A stretch of 64,000 nt of DNA, taken from positions 1 to 64,000 of the forward strand of contig SHZW01000008.1 in the NCBI GenBank assembly GCA_009692155.1. The letters run 5' to 3'. Shown one piece after another: positions 59,969-64,000 of this stretch. The notes under the pieces are model-generated. The model made no database searches. It saw only the letters and a program-made list of their open reading frames with translations, and was not told the origin of the DNA. A program made the translations under genes and the position numbers. Every line of letters starts with the position of its first letter. The stretch's first letter is position 1. Source of the DNA: Nitrospiraceae bacterium (GTDB taxonomy: Bacteria; Nitrospirota; Nitrospiria; Nitrospirales; Nitrospiraceae).

Positions 59969-61607
59969 GGGGCTCGAAGATCGGGTCCGCGTCCAGTACG
60001 ATTTTCAGCGACTCGTGGCTCAGCAGGTATTTCCACGAATCCGGCGAGGCGCCCGGCAGGGCCAGATAGAGCGCCTTCGCTTCCGTCAGCCGTTCAAAAA
60101 TCAGCCTGTTGTCCCGCTTGGGCATGAAGAGCTGGCTGTACGCCATCGTGTAGGTCGCGACGAACTTGTCGAGCGGCGTGTCGGTCAGTTGAAAAGCCTC
60201 CTCCGCTTCCTTGTACGCCTGCAGGATCCCCGGATCTTCGAACGTGCGGTTCCACGCCACCTTCGCAATCCGGGACCAGGCCAGTTCGTTCAGCACGCGA
60301 GCCCGCACGGCGGCCCGCTGCGCCGGAACCTCCTTCAAGAGTGTTTCGTGCATGGCGATGGCGGCCAGCTGGTCCATGTTCCACCGGTAGGCGTTGCCGA
60401 GGTGCAGCCGGTTCTCGAGATCCTGCGGGCGGACTTTTTCCAGCTGCCGCATCGCCGGGATCATGCGGTAGAGAAAATCGGCGGCGGTGGGCTGCGAGAG
60501 CCCGCCCATCTCCATGCCGAGCACCAGGTCCCATCGCGTCGTCTGGGCGTAGGTGTTCCAGTAGAGTTCGTTGAAGACCATCGCCAGCGTCGGCTCGCTC
60601 ACCGCGACCGTGTGCGTGTTGGCGGCGACGCGCAGAAGCGCCTGGTAGAGATCGCGGCTTAACAGGGTGAGCGCCTCGACCTGCGAAGGATCGATGATCA
60701 GCACGCGGTTGAGCATGCCCACGCGATCGCGGATTTCCGGAAACTGCGCGGCCCGGCCCACCGCTGCGATCAGCACGCCGGGCGCATCGTCCGGCATCCA
60801 CCAGCGGGAGGAGTCCGGTTCGTACCCGCCGGCTTCGGCCGTGAAGGGGATTGCCTGCGTCGTATCCGAGGCGTCCTTGACCGGGAGATTCAGTACCGCC
60901 TGGTCGGCCGGAAAGCCCAGCTTCTTCAAGCCTGACAGGACAATCCATTTCACCGTGACGGCCTTGAGCGCCCGGCGCTGCAGGCGCTTCGTGGTGTTCG
61001 TCCATTTATAGGAGCCCGGCGCGTAGGCCGCCGGCGAGGACAGGGGATCTTTGTAGCCGACCGACAGCCGCACCAACGTGGCCGGCGCTGTCACGACCGG
61101 GCCGTTCTCCGTCAGGCGGAACGATGCAGAATGAATCGGCGTGCTGTTCAGAAGGTCGACGGCGAGGCCGCCTGCCGGCGGCGAGGCGCCGAGCGTATCC
61201 ATGACGAAAAGCGACGGCGGATAGCGCGTGAGATTTTCTCCGAGCACGACCAGAGAGCCTTTTCCAGGCCAGAGCGTATCGACGCCCTGATCCGTCTGTT
61301 GGATGACCGCCGCGTGAACCTTGGCGATCGGTTCCCAGCAGGCGCTGTAGAGCGGATCCGTATCGGGAGGGAAGGCGCGGCCCGCCGCCGGTCCGTCGGC
61401 GAGGCGGTAGGCGCAGGCGAAGTCCAGTTTCCCGGCGGCCACCTTGTCGCCGGCTGCCATCGCGGTGACGTACCTCTGCACGGTTTCCACGGATGCGGAT
61501 GTCTTCGGCGGCGCGGTTTTCTTCGAAACCGTGGCGGCATCGGCCGGGCCGGGCCAGAACCCCAGCGTCACCAGCAACACCCACAGCATACCGACCTTGC
61601 GATTCAT
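59949..61607 (-). CDS. Large exported protein of unknown function
   Basis: 552 aa from ATG 61607, signal peptide (LWVLLVTLGFWPGPADA). No enzymatic motif seen. Middle and C-terminal parts are helical with TPR-like spacing (ADFLYRMIPAMRQLEKVRPQDLENRLHLGNAYRWNMDQLAAIAMHETLLKE). Probably periplasmic, protein-binding. Its last residues (ANSQ) come from the repeat at 59896-59968, so the original C-terminus may be lost. Confidence 0.72.
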   Translation of the reverse strand: MNRKVGMLWVLLVTLGFWPGPADAATVSKKTAPPKTSASVETVQRYVTAMAAGDKVAAGKLDFACAYRLADGPAAGRAFPPDTDPLYSACWEPIAKVHAAVIQQTDQGVDTLWPGKGSLVVLGENLTRYPPSLFVMDTLGASPPAGGLAVDLLNSTPIHSASFRLTENGPVVTAPATLVRLSVGYKDPLSSPAAYAPGSYKWTNTTKRLQRRALKAVTVKWIVLSGLKKLGFPADQAVLNLPVKDASDTTQAIPFTAEAGGYEPDSSRWWMPDDAPGVLIAAVGRAAQFPEIRDRVGMLNRVLIIDPSQVEALTLLSRDLYQALLRVAANTHTVAVSEPTLAMVFNELYWNTYAQTTRWDLVLGMEMGGLSQPTAADFLYRMIPAMRQLEKVRPQDLENRLHLGNAYRWNMDQLAAIAMHETLLKEVPAQRAAVRARVLNELAWSRIAKVAWNRTFEDPGILQAYKEAEEAFQLTDTPLDKFVATYTMAYSQLFMPKRDNRLIFERLTEAKALYLALPGASPDSWKYLLSHESLKIVLDADPIFEPLLANSQ

Positions 61608-61670
61608 GCAATCATGTGCTCCACATGGATAAAGGAGCCGGCACTGTACCATGCCAACCGAGGACGGTGA

Positions 61671-61798
61671 AAGAGTCAGAAAGTCCGAAAGTCATAAAGT
61701 CTTCAAGTCAAACGTCCGAAAGTCTCCGGTCCAAAGTCCTTGCACCCGACCAGACTTTATGACGAGCCACCTGACATGACGACTTGATAGACTTTGGA
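61671..61798. repeat. Short-period inverted repeat (AAAGTC type), longest copy
   Basis: At least seven GTC-N5 units (GTCAGAAA, GTCCGAAA, GTCATAAA, GTCTTCAA, GTCAAAC...), then an irregular centre and inverted GAC units (GACTTTATGAC, GACTTGATAGACTTTGG). Fills most of the gap between two genes on the minus strand. Confidence 0.75.
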
Positions 61799-61842
61799 TG
61801 TCCGTATTGTGTTGGATTCGGCGACAGAGGCCGGAAGTCTGC

Positions 61843-62295
61843 TCATTCGACGACGAGCGTCCCGCGCATCTCGTGTCCCGGCATGTCGCAGATGAAGGGA
61901 TAGCGGCCCGGCTGCTCGAGGGTAAAGCGCAACTCGGCCATGCCGTCGCCAGGGATGATCACCTTCCGGAAGCCCTGCTCGCCGAATTCCGGCGCGCCAT
62001 TTCCTTCGACGCTCAGACTGATGCCGTTGAACAGGGTGCCCGGCATGAAGACGTGCAATTCGGCATCCTGATTCTTGAAGACCAGTTTGGTTTTTCGTCC
62101 CGCATGCACCCGGACCGTCGAAGGCATGAATTTGCGATCCCGGATGCGCACGAGTACTTCTTCCTCGAGAACCAGATCGTTTGCCGACAAGGCCTGGGCG
62201 GGATCAGCCGGAACGGATGGTTCGGCCGACACGCGTCCTGGCCACACGAGGGCGGTGACGATCAGAAGACCTGTGATAAACAGCGCGGGTCGCAT
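61843..62295 (-). CDS. Exported cupredoxin-like protein
   Basis: 150 aa from ATG 62295 (a second ATG is 3 nt upstream). Signal peptide (LFITGLLIVTALVWPGRVSA), then a cupredoxin domain: KFMPSTVRVHAGRKTKLVFKNQDAELHVFM gives the first His, and RYPFICDMPGHEMRGTLVVE gives the Cys-x4-His-x-Met copper loop. All four type-1 copper ligands are in place. Electron carrier or copper-binding protein; downstream of the anti-sigma gene. Confidence 0.85.
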   Translation of the reverse strand: MRPALFITGLLIVTALVWPGRVSAEPSVPADPAQALSANDLVLEEEVLVRIRDRKFMPSTVRVHAGRKTKLVFKNQDAELHVFMPGTLFNGISLSVEGNGAPEFGEQGFRKVIIPGDGMAELRFTLEQPGRYPFICDMPGHEMRGTLVVE

Positions 62296-62327
62296 CATGA
62301 TTCCTGCATCATTTGAGAGAATGTAAG

Positions 62328-62606
62328 CTAGACACGGGAAGTGGCTGAGAGGATTTCTTTCCGCAGCTTCGTTTTGTCCGACGCCGTGAGGCGTGCGACG
62401 TCGGCTTTCTTGCAGAGATTGATGGTGCGCTTGAGCGTATGGACGAACACTTCGCATTTCGGACACAGGCCGAGATGCTTGCGGATTTCCCGGCACACCG
62501 ACTTTGGAAGATCGTTGTCCAGATACTCGGAGAGTGTCCGTAGAATTTTCCGGCATTGGGCTTTGGAATGCCGGGCCGTCCGGGTCGTGCGTCGCCTGGT
62601 GCTCAT
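62328..62606 (-). CDS. Soluble zinc-binding anti-sigma factor (ZAS/zf-HC2)
   Basis: 92 aa from ATG 62606 (GAGG 4-5 nt upstream). Metal motif SEYLDNDLPKSVCREIRKHLGLCPKCEVFVHTLKR: H-x3-C-x2-C plus an earlier Cys, as in ZAS anti-sigma factors that release sigma on thiol oxidation. No membrane segment, so it senses the cytoplasm. Lies 40 nt after the sigma gene. Confidence 0.82.
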   Translation of the reverse strand: MSTRRRTTRTARHSKAQCRKILRTLSEYLDNDLPKSVCREIRKHLGLCPKCEVFVHTLKRTINLCKKADVARLTASDKTKLRKEILSATSRV

Positions 62607-62646
62607 CGTTCCTCTGCCTTCATTCAACCACTCATGTCCGATGAAT

Positions 62647-63297
62647 TCAATCCTCAGCGATCGCGCGTCTGCCGCCCAAGGCGGCGAGACCTCGCGCCTG
62701 CGTCGACGCCTCGCGGCGCGTGGACGCGGGCTGTCCGCCGAGTTCGTGCCGGACGAACAGCCGGGCCCGATGCAGCCGCGATTTGACCGCCCGTTCGGTC
62801 AGTCCCATCACGGCGCCGACTTCCCTGGCCGAGAGCCCTTCCATGTCCCGGAGCACCAGGACCATCCGGTATTTTTTGGGCAGTTGATGCACGGCGGCGA
62901 AGAGGCTGCGGCGAAGTTCCTTGTACTCCAGGCGTTCCTGGGGCGACAAATCATCGCCGGGGATTTGCAGCGGCATGTCGCCGCCCGACGTGGGAATCAG
63001 CGCGTCGAGCGAGAGCTCGCGTTCCGGCTCTCCCTTGCGCTTGCGGCGCATGCGCTGGCAGGCGTGGGCGGCGATGGTGTAGAGCCAGGTCGAGACGCTG
63101 GACTCGCCGCGGAAGTCCTTCAAGCTTCGGTAGGCGCTGAGGAAGGTTTCCTGGACCAGATCCTTGGCGTCTTCCGGCGATCCGCAGAGCCGCTGGGCGA
63201 ACCGGTACATCCAGTCCACGTGGTCGCGGTACAGCCGGTCGAACGCGGCGACCGATCGGCCGTCGGCCGCCGCGCCGTCTCGCGCGGGTTTCTTCAC
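62647..63297 (-). CDS. ECF-family RNA polymerase sigma factor
   Basis: 216 aa. Sigma region 2: FDRLYRDHVDWMYRFAQRLCGSPEDAKDLVQETFLSAYRSL and STWLYTIAAHACQRMRRKRKG; region 4: LPKKYRMVLVLRDMEGLSAREVGAVMGLTERAVKSRLHRARLFVRHEL. Starts with GTG 63297 overlapping the peroxidase stop (GTGA). Controls, and is probably controlled by, the adjacent anti-sigma factor. Confidence 0.93.
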   Translation of the reverse strand: MKKPARDGAAADGRSVAAFDRLYRDHVDWMYRFAQRLCGSPEDAKDLVQETFLSAYRSLKDFRGESSVSTWLYTIAAHACQRMRRKRKGEPERELSLDALIPTSGGDMPLQIPGDDLSPQERLEYKELRRSLFAAVHQLPKKYRMVLVLRDMEGLSAREVGAVMGLTERAVKSRLHRARLFVRHELGGQPASTRREASTQARGLAALGGRRAIAED

Positions 63298-64000
63298 GGT
63301 AATTTTGGCATGACGAACTTGATGGGTTCGCCACTCAAGGCTTTCAGGAACTCGATCAGATCGGTTTTCTCTCCCTTGCTCAAGCCCTGCTTTTTGATCA
63401 GCGGGCTGAGATTGGAATTGGCGCCTCCGCCTTCATCCAGGAAATCCACCGTGGCTTCGAGCGTCGCAAACGCGCCGTCGTGCATGTAGGGCGCCGTCTC
63501 GGCGATGCTGCGTAACGTCGGCGTTTTTAACGCGCCCTTGTCGCGCTCGTCGCGTGTGACGTTATACCGGCCGAGATCTTCCTTCAGCGGACCGACCTGC
63601 GGAACACCGAGGTTGTGAAACTGGTTGTCCGTGAAGTTGGGGCCGTTGTGGCAGAGCAGGCAGCGGCCCTTGCCCTTGAACACCGCCATGCCCCGGATGG
63701 CCGATTCGGTCATGGCCCGTTTGTTGCCCGTGACATATTTGTCGAAATCGGAATCGGTCGAGATGACCGTTCGCTCGTAGGCCGCAATCGCCTCGGCGAG
63801 ACCCTGCAAATTGACATCGGTTCCGAAAACGGCCTGGAATTGTTCACGGTAGCCCTTGATTTTGCTCAGCTTGGCCACCACGTTTTCGTGCGTTTCGCCC
63901 ATCTCGATCGGATTGTGGATGGGGCCGATGGCTTGCTCTTCCAGCGACGCCGCGCGCCCGTCCCAGAATTGCACGTGGTTGAAACCGGTATTGTAGACCG
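63294..64000 (-). CDS. Di-haem cytochrome c peroxidase / MauG family (5' end beyond window)
   Basis: About 235 codons of the C-terminal half. QFWDGRAASLEEQAIGPIHNPIEMG, haem-binding CLLCH (CxxCH) in GRCLLCHNGPNFTDN, and the Met ligand segment in TAPYMHDGAFATLEATVDF. The N-terminal haem and signal peptide lie outside the window. Periplasmic; reduces hydrogen peroxide or oxidises protein residues. Overlaps the ECF sigma start, so peroxide defence and the sigma operon are co-expressed. Confidence 0.9.
   Translation of the reverse strand, partial: VYNTGFNHVQFWDGRAASLEEQAIGPIHNPIEMGETHENVVAKLSKIKGYREQFQAVFGTDVNLQGLAEAIAAYERTVISTDSDFDKYVTGNKRAMTESAIRGMAVFKGKGRCLLCHNGPNFTDNQFHNLGVPQVGPLKEDLGRYNVTRDERDKGALKTPTLRSIAETAPYMHDGAFATLEATVDFLDEGGGANSNLSPLIKKQGLSKGEKTDLIEFLKALSGEPIKFVMPKLP

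Noticed and set aside
5853-61798. The short tandem repeats as CRISPR arrays
   Set aside because: Units are 7-9 nt, contiguous and degenerate, with no 25-40 nt spacers and no cas genes nearby.

Overview
The window is GC-rich, gene-dense bacterial chromosome. Gene content and protein styles (tandem-domain ThyX, SulP behind leuCD, soluble-zinc anti-sigma plus cytochrome c peroxidase, heptose genes rfaE2 and gmhA, mtgA, M16 pairs, TonB receptor) suggest a Gram-negative of the Nitrospirota, most likely a Nitrospira relative. That assignment comes from memory of family resemblance, not from a search. I saw no rRNA, tRNA, CRISPR array, prophage or IS transposase.

Layout: 1-333 is the 5' end of dnaA on the minus strand. 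334-728 is an AT-rich stretch with DnaA boxes, the likely oriC. 729-1686 holds three small DsrE/F/H-type sulfur-relay genes. Then come hisS (-) and a double-length thyX (+). 4.8-11 kb holds a TPR protein, a MEKHLA protein, ettA and two alpha/beta hydrolases. 11.1-15.9 kb is a tight minus-strand operon: leuC, leuD, a membrane protein, a DUF748/AsmA-like gene and SulP. 16-25.8 kb holds a two-repeat lipoprotein, a diguanylate cyclase, selO, a TPR/Sel1 protein, xthA, a PilZ protein, a decayed MscS-like gene and an HTH/zinc-ribbon regulator. 25.9-36.4 kb holds murJ, ogt, dtd, an isoaspartyl peptidase, a glyoxalase, a TonB receptor coupled to mtgA, engB and two parvulin-type foldases. 36.4-46 kb holds mfd and rfaE2, dinB, a SprT-like protease, a deoxyhypusine-synthase-like gene, gmhA, SPFH and NfeD proteins, and a stand-alone CARF-like protein. 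46.9-58.8 kb holds hemL, a histidine-phosphatase/phosphofructokinase fusion, pyk, a HAD phosphatase, two M16 peptidases, an HTH-metallo-hydrolase fusion and a site-2 protease. 58.8-64 kb holds exported proteins, a cupredoxin, a ZAS anti-sigma factor, an ECF sigma factor and a truncated cytochrome c peroxidase.

The most unusual feature is about twenty loci of degenerate tandem repeats with 7-, 8- or 9-nt units. They fall into several unrelated sequence families but share one architecture: a few direct units, a short centre, then the inverted units. They sit in gene gaps, often supply start or stop codons, and 9-nt versions sit in frame inside proteins. A separate 126-bp MITE-like palindrome follows dtd.

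Five genes are interrupted: three by single in-frame stops and two by single-base homopolymer indels. This could be real decay or sequencing error. Several genes have a -10 hexamer only 5-10 nt before the start codon, suggesting leaderless transcripts.
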